From assembly GCA_013815395.1 (NCBI GenBank), contig JACDGH010000012.1, positions 979-22,215 of the forward strand: a DNA stretch of 21,237 bases. The letters are read 5' to 3'. Source of the DNA: Parachlamydiaceae bacterium (GTDB taxonomy: Bacteria; Chlamydiota; Chlamydiia; Chlamydiales; Parachlamydiaceae). Positions 1-6,888 of this stretch are shown piece by piece (the stretch's first letter is position 1; each line of letters opens with the position of its first letter). The notes beneath the pieces are model-generated. The model worked only from the letters and a program-made list of their open reading frames with translations. It made no database searches and was not told the origin of the DNA. A program made the translations under genes and the position numbers.

Positions 1-310
1 GTCACATTCAGGATTGGTTTTTCTGAATAAATTAATCACAGACTTAATATTAGGACCCTCGTCAGCAACCACTTCTCTTATTTTTCCCAAGTCGTTTTAT
101 AATTTAAAAAGCACTTCTTGAATTTTTAGGCCTGTAGAACTTTGCATGGGCAAAAGCTAAGACTTGCATATCTGCTAGGATTAAACTTCGATTAAAAGGT
201 AAGCAAGACAATAAAATACCCAAAACAATTAGTATTTTTAACTTTCCCATTTGAATTGTATGATCAAAAACTACTGCCCAATCGTTTAGCTTTTCCTTTG
301 GCTTCATCAA
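1..310 (-). pseudogene. Transposase remnant, cut by the left window edge
   Basis: Decayed transposase read on the minus strand from about 310 to the window edge. The first piece contains NDWAVVFDHTIQMGKLKI, which matches from memory the start of the catalytic region (W-x-x-x-x-DHTIQ-x-G) of a transposase type common in Legionella, Protochlamydia and planctomycetes. A second piece in another frame reads KIREVVADEGPNIKSV, resembling the next catalytic-Asp segment of the same family. The pieces join if one A is removed from the A5 run (T run 123-127 on plus), and an in-frame TAA (97-99) then remains. So it has at least one frameshift and one nonsense codon and is not functional. The hydrophobic stretch ILIVLGILLSCL can mislead one into seeing a signal peptide. 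Its upstream end meets the ankyrin gene at about 300-310. Family naming is from recall and needs a search. Confidence 0.6.
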
Positions 311-927
311 GGAGCTGATCCCAACGTGGTGAAGGGCATCATTGAAACTCCTATTGTGCCTCCACTTTATCGAGCCCTAATAGATAAAATTTAGATATTG
401 CTGTAATGTTACTGGACCATGGAGCTAATGTTAATGCAAAATTTTGTTTTGTTTGTATGACTTTTGATGATAGGGAATGTCCAATCCACAATTTTTACGG
501 GCCCCCTCTTTTAAAAGCTGTTCAGGATGACTTTATTGATGGCATTCATCTATTGCTGAAATATGGCGCTAATCCTGATTGTTTTTGGAATGATATAGAA
601 TATGGTCATAGCACACCCCCTCTTTGCCAAGCGGTTATGGATAAAAATTTAGCTGTTGTGTCCTTATTATTGGATAATGGCGCTAGTGTTCACATGGAAA
701 GTTTTCTTACCTTCGTTGATGAGAAGGGCTTGTCCCATTATGTTTTAGGGTCCCCTCTTATGAAGGCTGTTGACGACAATTTTCTGGAGGAAGTTGTTTT
801 ATTATTGAGACATGGTGCAAATCCCCTGGATAGATCTAGTGCTTATAATAATCCATTAGATTTAGCTATACGAAAGGGGTATTATGATATTATCGACGTG
901 CTTTCAAGTGCTGCTGTAAGCGAGTAA
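302..927 (+). pseudogene. Ankyrin-repeat protein, truncated and frameshifted
   Basis: About four ankyrin repeats with a fixed spacing. Key pieces are HQGADPN, AVMLLDHGANVNA, GIHLLLKYGANPD, VVSLLLDNGASVH and EVVLLLRHGANPLD, each preceded by a P-P-L or S-P-L helix start. The open frame begins at ATG 406 but has no Shine-Dalgarno there, and homologous sequence continues upstream in another frame from about 305. Adding one A to the A-run 386-389 restores a continuous reading (DKN-LDIAVMLL). The front of the gene is missing and abuts a transposase remnant, so this is a 5'-truncated, frameshifted copy. Ankyrin proteins of intracellular bacteria often act on host proteins. Nothing here shows a secretion signal or target. 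The 173-residue frame 406-927 could still be expressed, but that seems unlikely. Confidence 0.75.
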
Positions 928-982
928 AAGACTATTGAATTAAAGACCTATAAGCGCTTTAGAGTTTACTGTTTAAACTCTA

Positions 983-1177
983 TTAAAACAAGCTGGGTTG
1001 ATTTACTGGTACTGGATACGCCGCCTCTATTGCCATGCGAATAGCTTCTGAAACATCTATCGCACGTCCTTCCTGAACACTCATGCGAATTGCCATATAT
1101 TTAATTCGCTCAGCCTGTTCTTCTGACATGACAACTGACAATCGAACACATTCTTTCATTTTCTTGGGACGTGGCAT
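983..1177 (-). CDS. Small ribbon-helix-helix type DNA-binding protein
   Basis: A 64-residue basic protein. Residues about 12-18 (RLSVVMS) form the short beta strand typical of ribbon-helix-helix (MetJ/Arc) regulators. They are followed by helix A (EEQAERIKYMAIRMS) and helix B (DVSEAIRMAIEAAY), the usual S-E-A-I-R pattern of CopG-like proteins. Such proteins dimerise and bind operator half-sites with the beta ribbon. They often repress their own gene or form the antitoxin half of a toxin-antitoxin pair, but no toxin gene lies next to it. It is transcribed alone, toward the ankyrin remnant. An inverted repeat 15-36 bp upstream of the start is a plausible autoregulatory operator. No strong ribosome-binding site is seen. 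The family call rests on pattern only. Confidence 0.6.
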   Translation of the reverse strand: MPRPKKMKECVRLSVVMSEEQAERIKYMAIRMSVQEGRAIDVSEAIRMAIEAAYPVPVNQPSLF

Positions 1178-1191
1178 ATTGAAATCTCGGT

Positions 1192-1213
1192 TAAGTAGTG
1201 GGGTACTACCTTA
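1192..1213. promoter_or_regulatory. Inverted repeat upstream of the RHH gene, possible operator
   Basis: The arms TAAGTAGT and ACTACCTTA pair across a GGGGT centre with a one-base bulge (core GTAGT at 1195-1199 and ACTAC at 1205-1209). It lies just upstream of the start codon of the minus-strand RHH-like gene, where an autorepressor would bind. Function is inferred from position and symmetry only. Confidence 0.4.
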
Positions 1214-1402
1214 AAGCATGTATGTGGAAATGTTCAAGGTTTATCTTTGTTTTTAATTTATAAATATTAGTTAATGTGTTATTATTCTAACGATTTTTTT
1301 AATAGCATTAAGGATTGATTAATATTCTGATTTATTACAAACTACCGCTTCTTAAAACAATTTAAATAAAGAGTTTATAATGAATCCATTTGTTAATATG
1401 CA

Positions 1403-2209
1403 ATGTCGTTGGCTCACCGCAACCGTAACAGGATTATCGTAGCTGCTCCTACAGCATTATATAATGGTCTTGGAACTCAAGCTCAGAAATGGGGTACTAG
1501 TTTTGTTTGGGATAAGGGTGCGGAAACAGTATCGTGCATTACACAAAAAAATAATACTTCTAACAAGTTATTTAAAGAACTTAACGAAAAAACTTCTTTG
1601 ATTTGGAATAGGGTAGATAATGAAATTAGAAACGATTTAATCAACCAGGGGTTTTCTTTTAATATTTCGACTATAGATCCATCTCAAAACATGCTTGTGG
1701 CACAAGGATGGCTTCAGCAAGCTGTAAATTCTCATCAATTATATATGAAATGCTACAGTGAAAGAGCTATATGTAATCAAAAACTTCCAGATGCTTTAAA
1801 CAGTACAGTTGTAGCACAAAAAGAAAGCTTAAAATCAAAAGATGATGCTAAAAAACAGATAGACCCTCTTTTGGTAATGCAAGGTAGGTGTGAAGAACTA
1901 GAATCGATTAAAGCACAAAATGCATTACTAGTTGTTATAAAAGAAGGATGCATTGCTCAATCAAAAGATCTCGAAAGGGCAAATGAAAAGCTTGATGAAG
2001 CAACAGGAATTGCAAGTAAATATGAAGACCTAAACGAAAAATGCATTGCTCAATCAACAGATCTCAAAACAATGACAAGTGAAATGGAAAAGTATAAAAA
2101 AGAAGCTGGTGATTATAAAACTTCACTCGAAGCAATGACAAAGCAAATGGAAAAGTATAGAAAAGCATATAAAGCTAAATTGTGGATCGACAATGATAAG
2201 GAGCTATAA
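1403..2209 (+). CDS. Coiled-coil protein of unknown function
   Basis: 268 residues, no family recognised. The N-terminal half (about 1-130) looks globular. From about residue 150 the protein is charged and helical with heptad-like spacing, ending in Lys/Glu-rich segments such as SEMEKYKKEAGDYKTSLEAM and KQMEKYRKAYKAK. The motif CIAQS-D-L occurs twice, 39 residues apart, and its DNA (GCATTGCTCAATCA) is nearly identical, so a small internal duplication is likely. No signal peptide or membrane segment is evident. The start is uncertain: ATG 1403 has no clear ribosome-binding site, while an ATG at 1380 follows a purine-rich stretch but is in another frame and stops after 20 codons, so a 5' frameshift is possible. 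The stop lies 3 bp before the next gene, which indicates an operon. Confidence 0.6.
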   Translation: MSLAHRNRNRIIVAAPTALYNGLGTQAQKWGTSFVWDKGAETVSCITQKNNTSNKLFKELNEKTSLIWNRVDNEIRNDLINQGFSFNISTIDPSQNMLVAQGWLQQAVNSHQLYMKCYSERAICNQKLPDALNSTVVAQKESLKSKDDAKKQIDPLLVMQGRCEELESIKAQNALLVVIKEGCIAQSKDLERANEKLDEATGIASKYEDLNEKCIAQSTDLKTMTSEMEKYKKEAGDYKTSLEAMTKQMEKYRKAYKAKLWIDNDKEL

Positions 2210-2212
2210 TTC

Positions 2213-3133
2213 ATGATAAATATTCCCATTCTCAATCAAAGATACCCTTCTTGTTATTCAGCAAATGCTTGTATTCCTAAAGCACAAATTAAGGATAGAG
2301 ATGTTAAAAATTTGTTAGATAGAATACCTGAAGATAATCAACAAATTAGAGTTAAGGACATTAAACCTTTGCTAGGTAGAATAACTGAAAATAATCGACA
2401 CTCTACCAATTTGATAAAAATTGCTTTATTGGCTTTTATTGCAGGTGTACTAATTAATCGCTCTGGTTATTTGATTGAGAATGAGAACCTTGTTTTACCT
2501 GTAATTAACCCAACTCCCGTAAATGTTCCCGAGCTTATCTCATTGCCAATAATAATTCCGATTAATACAACTAATATAACCCCCATTCCAATAAAACCCT
2601 CCATTCCAATAAAACCCTCCATGCCTTGTACATACACCGTAAGTCCTTATAATGTTGATATTGAGGGGGATTGTAGTGGTGATCAAATTCGTGCTGCTTT
2701 TGATGAACGAAAAAAAATGTTTACCCAGAGAGAGGAAGATTTAGAAGCTAAAGGCCGTCGGATGGCTGATGAGTCTAATAAAAAATGGGATGAGAGCATT
2801 GAAAAAACTAAGAAAGAACAAGAAAAAATTAATCGTAAATATTACCCATCACCTGAAGAAGCTGCAGCCGAGAGTTTAAAAACTGAAAGGGAAGTAGCTT
2901 GTCAAATGCATCAAAATATGGGTCATTTACCTGGATTTTCACAGCTTTATAAACCTGTATGCGTGAAAAATGAGATAGAACTGCTTGGTGCTGACATGTC
3001 TGACAATTGTACTAAAATCAAGCGTAATTATAGAGACTTAAGTATGAAATGGCATCCTGACAAGAATGATTCTCCAGAGGCAAAGGAAAAGTTTATAAAT
3101 ATTGCGAATGCCTATCAAAAGATTTGCCCTTAA
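2213..3133 (+). CDS. Single-TM protein with a C-terminal J domain
   Basis: 306 residues. Residues about 27-62 contain a twofold repeat (KDRDVKNLLDRIPEDN, then KDIKPLLGRITENN). A transmembrane segment follows at about 66-83. Next are a Pro/Ile-rich linker with an exact tandem repeat, a charged coiled-coil-like stretch (about 160-225) and a C-terminal J-domain-like region holding YRDLSMKWHPDKN (HPD at 281-283) and EKFINIANAYQKI. J domains stimulate the ATPase of Hsp70. Normal DnaJ carries the domain at its N-terminus, so this layout is unusual. The start is favoured by GGAG upstream (in the end of the preceding gene), and the 3-bp gap shows co-transcription. Several Cys in the C-terminal half, and positive residues on the N-terminal side of the membrane segment, suggest the J domain faces away from the cytoplasm. 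The topology is inferred. Confidence 0.7.
   Translation: MINIPILNQRYPSCYSANACIPKAQIKDRDVKNLLDRIPEDNQQIRVKDIKPLLGRITENNRHSTNLIKIALLAFIAGVLINRSGYLIENENLVLPVINPTPVNVPELISLPIIIPINTTNITPIPIKPSIPIKPSMPCTYTVSPYNVDIEGDCSGDQIRAAFDERKKMFTQREEDLEAKGRRMADESNKKWDESIEKTKKEQEKINRKYYPSPEEAAAESLKTEREVACQMHQNMGHLPGFSQLYKPVCVKNEIELLGADMSDNCTKIKRNYRDLSMKWHPDKNDSPEAKEKFINIANAYQKICP
2585..2620 (+). repeat. Two exact copies of an 18-bp coding repeat
   Basis: The unit ATTCCAATAAAACCCTCC occurs twice head to tail and encodes the Ile-Pro-Ile-Lys-Pro-Ser linker repeat of the J-domain protein. It is in frame, so copy-number changes would only alter linker length. Confidence 0.85.
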
Positions 3134-3143
3134 TGACTATTAC

Positions 3144-3180
3144 ATGGGACAGTAGATATTTAAAATTTCTGCTGTCTCAT
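3144..3180 (+). other. Stem-loop between the J-domain gene and the nuclease gene
   Basis: The arms ATGGGACAG (3144-3152) and CTGTCTCAT (3172-3180) pair with one G-T wobble, just before the nuclease start codon. There is no T run after it, so it is more likely an RNA-processing or translation-control element than a terminator. Role inferred only. Confidence 0.35.
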
Positions 3181-3187
3181 GGATTAA

Positions 3188-4029
3188 ATGTTTCTTCCAA
3201 AACAACTAACTCTACTTCTAACATTTTTTCTTCTTGGCATACTCACGTCCTATGCCATTGGATTTATTCCTAATTCAGCAAATCTTACCTCACAATCAAA
3301 ATTAAATACTCCTACCTGCACAGTTTTAGTTGAAAGGCAAGGCTACTCTCTAGCATATGACCTGAGAATGCGAAATGCTAAGTGGGTGTATGAGAAACTT
3401 ACTTCTAACAATTTATCAGGTACTGCTACTAGAAGTAAATCTTGAAGATTGTGCTATACCTGAACTATTTCGTTCTTCATTAGCTGATTACCGCAAGTGT
3501 GGATTTGATCAAGGGCACATGGCTTGTGCTGCCAATCATAAGGGCAGTGCAGAAGAAATGAAAGAAACATTCTTCCTCTCTAATATATGCCCCCAGTCGT
3601 CACAATTCAATCGAGGGTACTGGGCTAAGTTTGAAAGATATGTACGTGATTTGACTAACTATTATGAGGTGGTTGAAGTGTTTACTGGAGCCTTGTATCT
3701 GCCCAAACAAGATGAAGATGGCAAGCGTTGGATAACCTATCAGGTGATTGGTGAAAATGACGTAGCAGTACCCACACAATTTTTCAAAGTCATATGTCTG
3801 GCATCGGATTTTGAATCCTACATATTACCTAATGAAGCCATTGACGCGAACATGCCTTTAGATGTATTTAAAACTACATTCTATATAGATTAGAGCTGTC
3901 ATTATTTATAATACTCAAAGGGATGGGTATGACCAAGTGTTAAAATCATCTGAATCCTTATCGTGCTTTATATCCGAATTCTGTGCTGATCTTAAAAACC
4001 TTTGTTTTTATAATATAATTATATTATAA
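3188..4029 (+). pseudogene. Exported EndoG/NUC1-type DNA/RNA nuclease, frameshifted
   Basis: The first frame (3188-3445) gives a signal peptide (MFLPKQLTLLLTFFLLGILT) and the family start (ERQGYSLAYDLRMRNAKWVYEKL). The second frame, joined at about 3437-3446, gives the catalytic region FDQGHMACAANHKGS, then FFLSNICPQSSQFNRGYW (metal-binding Asn in SN-PQ) and QVIGENDVAVPTQFFKV and PLDVFKTTFYID. It aligns well from memory with mitochondrial EndoG and cyanobacterial NucA, which cut DNA and RNA without sequence preference using His and Mg2+. The usual D-R-G-H reads D-Q-G-H; the His is kept. After stop 3891-3893 a third frame continues (RAVIIYNTQRDGYDQ) to 4029, suggesting a second frameshift, though that part is less sure. 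It lies 54 bp after the J-domain gene and is probably in the same operon. As read, the full enzyme cannot be made. Confidence 0.75.
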
Positions 4030-4032
4030 AAA
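4005..4032. terminator. Perfect 28-bp AT-only palindrome at the nuclease 3' end
   Basis: The sequence from TTTTTATAATATAA to its exact complement TTATATTATAAAAA forms a 14-bp arm palindrome ending in a run of A or T on either strand. It coincides with the restored stop of the nuclease frame. A weak bidirectional terminator is plausible. All pairs are A-T, so stability is low. Confidence 0.4.
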
Positions 4033-4113
4033 TTTAAGTTTACTTTAATACAAGCCTTTGTTAGGATTAAACTTATGCTTTTTTAAAAAGGGTTTTATGC
4101 TTAAATATTTTAC

Positions 4114-4138
4114 CAGCCATTCCCGCTGGGAATGGCTG
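4114..4138. other. GC-rich perfect hairpin in the gap before the IS element
   Basis: An 11-bp perfect stem (CAGCCATTCCC with GGGAATGGCTG) closes a 3-nt loop. A second, weaker stem-loop follows at about 4150-4172 (TAGCC with GGCTA). No T run follows directly. The surrounding gap 4030-4273 has no convincing ORF. A terminator, a small repeat element or an IS-end structure are all possible. Confidence 0.5.
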
Positions 4139-4273
4139 TATAAGTTTGTAGCCGTTAAAAACGTTGGCTAAAAACTTGAGGGGTGGGGAGTACCTCGCAA
4201 TTGATCGATAATTCAAAAAAATAAGAGAAGGGGCCACACTAAAAAAATCAGGTTAGAGATACTGGTGTGGTAA

Positions 4274-5296
4274 CTAAGAAGTATCCAAGGATTTCTCCTT
4301 ACAAATCATTAAGTAAAAATTTTCCCAGTCAATAAGTCTCACATACTGAAATAACGTCCGCATATTTATCCAGAGATTATAGTATGTACGTGCGAATTTT
4401 CTACACCGTTGAAATAATGAGCAGCTGATTTCCTGAACCTGATCAACCAGAAAAGCCAGCATCATTAGAAGGCATAAGACGGTAGAAAGATACTTTTTTC
4501 CATGCCCATAATTATGTTCAAAATTGTATCCCAGATTTTTTAGTGTATTAAACGTTTCATTCTCAATTTTCCATCTAGCTCTCCCGCCTTCTGCGATTTT
4601 TTCTACATTCTTTTTTGATATTGAAATGTTTGTTACCCAAGAAAAATTTAGTTCCTTTCCCTTAGGATCAGTTTGCCTATATTCTAGAATATGGACCTTT
4701 ACATACTGATTGGATTTGTTGAGCGATGCTCCATTGAGGAATCTAAATTGATGGAAATATCCCTCACAGGTTTTGATTTCGTGATAGCATGTCTCCTCGC
4801 TTGCCTCCAATTGCTCAAACAGAAATTCATGGTCTCCTGGTTTTACCCCCAAAATGTACTTTAGATCAAATTCTTCAATCATACGTATATGAGGAGCTGT
4901 CGAACTTAAGCCGTCTTCTATTAAAATAGCCTTGAGATGTGGGTGCTCTCTGCGGAAGTTCTCTAAAAAACGTTTGCAGGCATTTCTCTCACAGTCATTC
5001 TTTGAATTGCCATCTCGATTCAAAATAAGTTCTGGACATAATGGTATCACATTTCTCTTGTCAGGATGAACGACACAGGCGCCGAACATTTGATGGTAGT
5101 AGGTTTTAGTGCCATTTTGATGTTCTTTTACGCAGCATTGAGGGCAACAAACATTGTTGGATGAAAATTGGCCGGTCCCATCACCCGAAATAAGGACATA
5201 TCCATCTAAGAAATTAAATTCTTCAAGCCCTTTTTCGCGCTGAAAATAAGCGAATATTTTTTTTAAAAGCTGGTCGAATGTGCTCGGGATCAACAT
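4274..5296 (-). pseudogene. IS4-like DDE transposase, catalytic frame
   Basis: 340 residues carrying the catalytic core. First Asp: YVLISGDGTGQFSS. A Cys pair and a CVVHPDKRNVIPL segment follow. Second Asp: AILIEDGLSSTAPHI. Glu region: ARWKIENETFNTLKNLGYNF, which fits the IS4 Y-R-E-K style signature (W-K-I-E then Lys), followed by HGKKYLSTVLCLLMMLAFL. The homology really starts at about the IFAYFQREKG segment. The first residues (MLIPSTFDQLLKK) are an out-of-frame reading of the upstream half, so the listed start is artificial. The catalytic residues look intact, so the protein would probably work if the two frames were joined. Confidence 0.75.
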
Positions 5297-5573
5297 GATC
5301 TAACCTTTCTCTTAAGTATGTGTCAGAGGGTGGATTTGTGACTAAGTAAAGATCTCGGAGATTTTGAGCAATAACATCGTCCGAACGTTTTTTGTCGTAA
5401 TCCAGCAAAGATGGACATTTCAAGCTGAATATGGCCAGTCCTGACATAAGATGATCTGTGATTGATATAGATATATTTTTAGTAAATTTTCGAGGATCTG
5501 GTATTTTAGAAAACTGTTTGTGGATGATGGAGATTAGGCCAGGCGCGCTTACATATTTCCGGAAGGTAGTCAT
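5223..5573 (-). pseudogene. IS4-like transposase, N-terminal frame
   Basis: 116 residues forming the N-terminal, non-catalytic part of the transposase: FSKIPDPRKFTKNISISITD, SLLDYDKKRSDDVIAQNL and PPSDTYLRERLDHVDPEHI. This pattern (a small-target region, then S-D-T-Y-L-R-E-R-L-D) is typical of IS4-type transposases found in many environmental chlamydiae. The frame ends 351 bp in, just after an eight-A run (T run 5257-5264 on plus). Removing one A joins it to the catalytic frame as RPAFKK-IFAYFQREKGLEEF. It is therefore either broken by a one-base insertion or needs slippage on the A8 run to yield the full protein. Confidence 0.7.
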
Positions 5574-5613
5574 GATATTCGGTTTTCGAGTTTGGCTAAA
5601 ATTAGCCCAAACT

Positions 5614-6099
5614 TTACGAAATCAAATATTTTTCTCCTAGGAGAAAACGTTCAGCGAGAACCGCTGTCATTTTATCGATAATAGGAGCTTCTTTAGTTTG
5701 TCTTATTAATAACCGTTCCTCCTCTGAACGATTCCAAGCAACTCTTTCATACGTGAAAAGATGTCTTATTTTTCTTAATATAATTTTACAAAATTTAGAA
5801 TCTCCAAAATCTGCTTCAAAAAACTTTCTGCATATATGAGCCCAGCATCGAAACCAAATAGCTAGATTATCTTCGTTTTTATAAAGTATTTTAAACCTAT
5901 TTTTCTTAAAGTTGGAAAAAAAAATATCTATTAGAATCAAATTCCATTTGAAGCGTGTTTTGTACGACAGCAAATAGGCCTTCGATCCCTTTACTAAGGG
6001 GTATAGGGTTTGAATAGAAAACAATTTTTGCATTTCTTTTGAATAAGAACATAATACTTCTTCGAATAAATTTTTCAGAAAAATACCACGATCTAGATC
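5614..6099 (-). pseudogene. IS66-family transposase remnant
   Basis: The segment FRCWAHICRKFFEADFGDSK, then ERVAWNRSEEERLLIRQ and APIIDKMTAVLAERFL, follows the order of the IS66 (transposase_25) core: G-C-W-A-H-x-R-R-K-F-F-E-A, then S-x-E-E-R-L-x-x-R-Q, then P-L-L. The frame from ATG 6033 is 139 residues; it stays open upstream to about 6099 without a start. The catalytic Glu region that normally follows is missing because the sequence ends at the edge of the IS4-like element. The upstream half (FSIQTLYPLVKGSKAYLL) is only weakly IS66-like and may contain further shifts. It is a dead fragment, probably interrupted by the neighbouring insertion. Confidence 0.7.
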
Positions 6100-6348
6100 T
6101 TAAAGAAACATGCCTAGAATTGACTTTTACAATTAAAGGGCGCGGAAGACCATCCTATTACCCATAAGTCCTCATTTTTGCCTTTATAAGTAGTTCTAGA
6201 AGTAAAAAAGAAGACAAATAAAGATCTTTGATTGTTTCAACCAAGGGCGTCTTGCCCCAGGTGGGTTAATCTATTAAAAAAGGTGTCTCTAAGCATTTTC
6301 TCCGCGCACTCCAGGGAGCTCCACTCATCGAAGAATGAACTCAAGAAC
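6100..6348. other. Intergenic, no gene recognised
   Basis: Both strands contain only short, stop-rich frames. A weak stem (GGGC with GCCC at about 6245-6256) lies downstream of the minus-strand gene that ends at 6349. It could assist termination, but no U run accompanies it. It is probably leftover mobile-element DNA. Confidence 0.4.
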
Positions 6349-6888
6349 CTAATTGAAGAAGATATTCATTATTTTTTCTTTATACAAAAATAAGAAGATG
6401 ACAATGGTAAAAGTAAATCCTGTAATAAGATAAAGAAGCCCTAAGGGCCTTTCTGGTTTTTTTTTAATGACTAATGCATCTTGCAAAACAAATATTTTTT
6501 TCCAACTACCGTTCTCATTTTTTAAAGGCTCTATCTCAAACCTACCCTGCACTTCTTGAGCTCTGCCATTATTTAAAAATGCAATTTCATCACCCTCAAG
6601 CATTACTTGGCGAAGTATATTTTCTCGGCTTGCCACACAACAACTTTTTAAATCGGGTTCCGCTGCAAGCACATTTTTTCCATCTTTTGTTCGGTAAACA
6701 AATCCCCGTATACTTACTTGTTGATGTTGATAGGCTTTTAATGCTTCAGGCAATTTCCCTGCACCTATTTCTTCCACTGACGATGGCGGTAATTCACCTA
6801 ACAAATGTAAAGTCAATGGCTCAGTAGAATAAAGATTGCTTTCAAAAAAACTAATCATCAAAACAAAACACATAATTACTTGGTTCAT
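6349..6888 (-). CDS. Exported protein with a C-terminal membrane anchor, unknown function
   Basis: 179 residues. An N-terminal signal-like segment (MNQVIMCFVLMISFFESNLY) precedes an exported domain of about 110 residues (VSIRGFVYRTKDGKNVLAAE, DLKSCCVASRENILRQVMLE, VQGRFEIEPLKNENGSWKKI). A C-terminal transmembrane helix (LLYLITGFTFTIVIFLFLY) is followed by a short basic tail. The middle domain looks like a small beta-barrel, OB-like fold (V-x-I-R-G-F-V-Y, then V-Q-G-R-F), and has a Cys-Cys pair. It resembles from general impression conserved exported proteins of chlamydiae and planctomycetes, but I cannot name a family. It overlaps the end of the upstream gene by 38 bp, so the two are co-transcribed. 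A ribosome-binding site is weak. Confidence 0.65.
   Translation of the reverse strand: MNQVIMCFVLMISFFESNLYSTEPLTLHLLGELPPSSVEEIGAGKLPEALKAYQHQQVSIRGFVYRTKDGKNVLAAEPDLKSCCVASRENILRQVMLEGDEIAFLNNGRAQEVQGRFEIEPLKNENGSWKKIFVLQDALVIKKKPERPLGLLYLITGFTFTIVIFLFLYKEKIMNIFFN

Larger units (their letters stand above)
4233..5615 (-). mobile_element. IS4-like insertion sequence, ends not firmly defined
   Basis: The element contains a transposase in two overlapping frames (5573-5223 and 5296-4274). A 6-bp stem (CCACAC with GTGTGG) lies downstream of the transposase around 4234-4270, and a near-perfect palindrome (TTTGGCTAA with TTAGCCCAAA) lies upstream at 5591-5611. Either could mark an end, but I could not find convincing matching terminal inverted repeats or a target duplication. 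The boundaries are approximate. The upstream end abuts an IS66 remnant. Confidence 0.5.

Noticed and set aside
104..310. Small secreted protein with a signal peptide
   Set aside because: The hydrophobic stretch lies inside a recognisable transposase core segment, and the frame continues the homology only after a one-base correction.
3375..3445. Independent nuclease start at 3375
   Set aside because: The first residues of that frame are an out-of-frame reading of the true N-terminal part; the real protein begins with the signal peptide at 3188.
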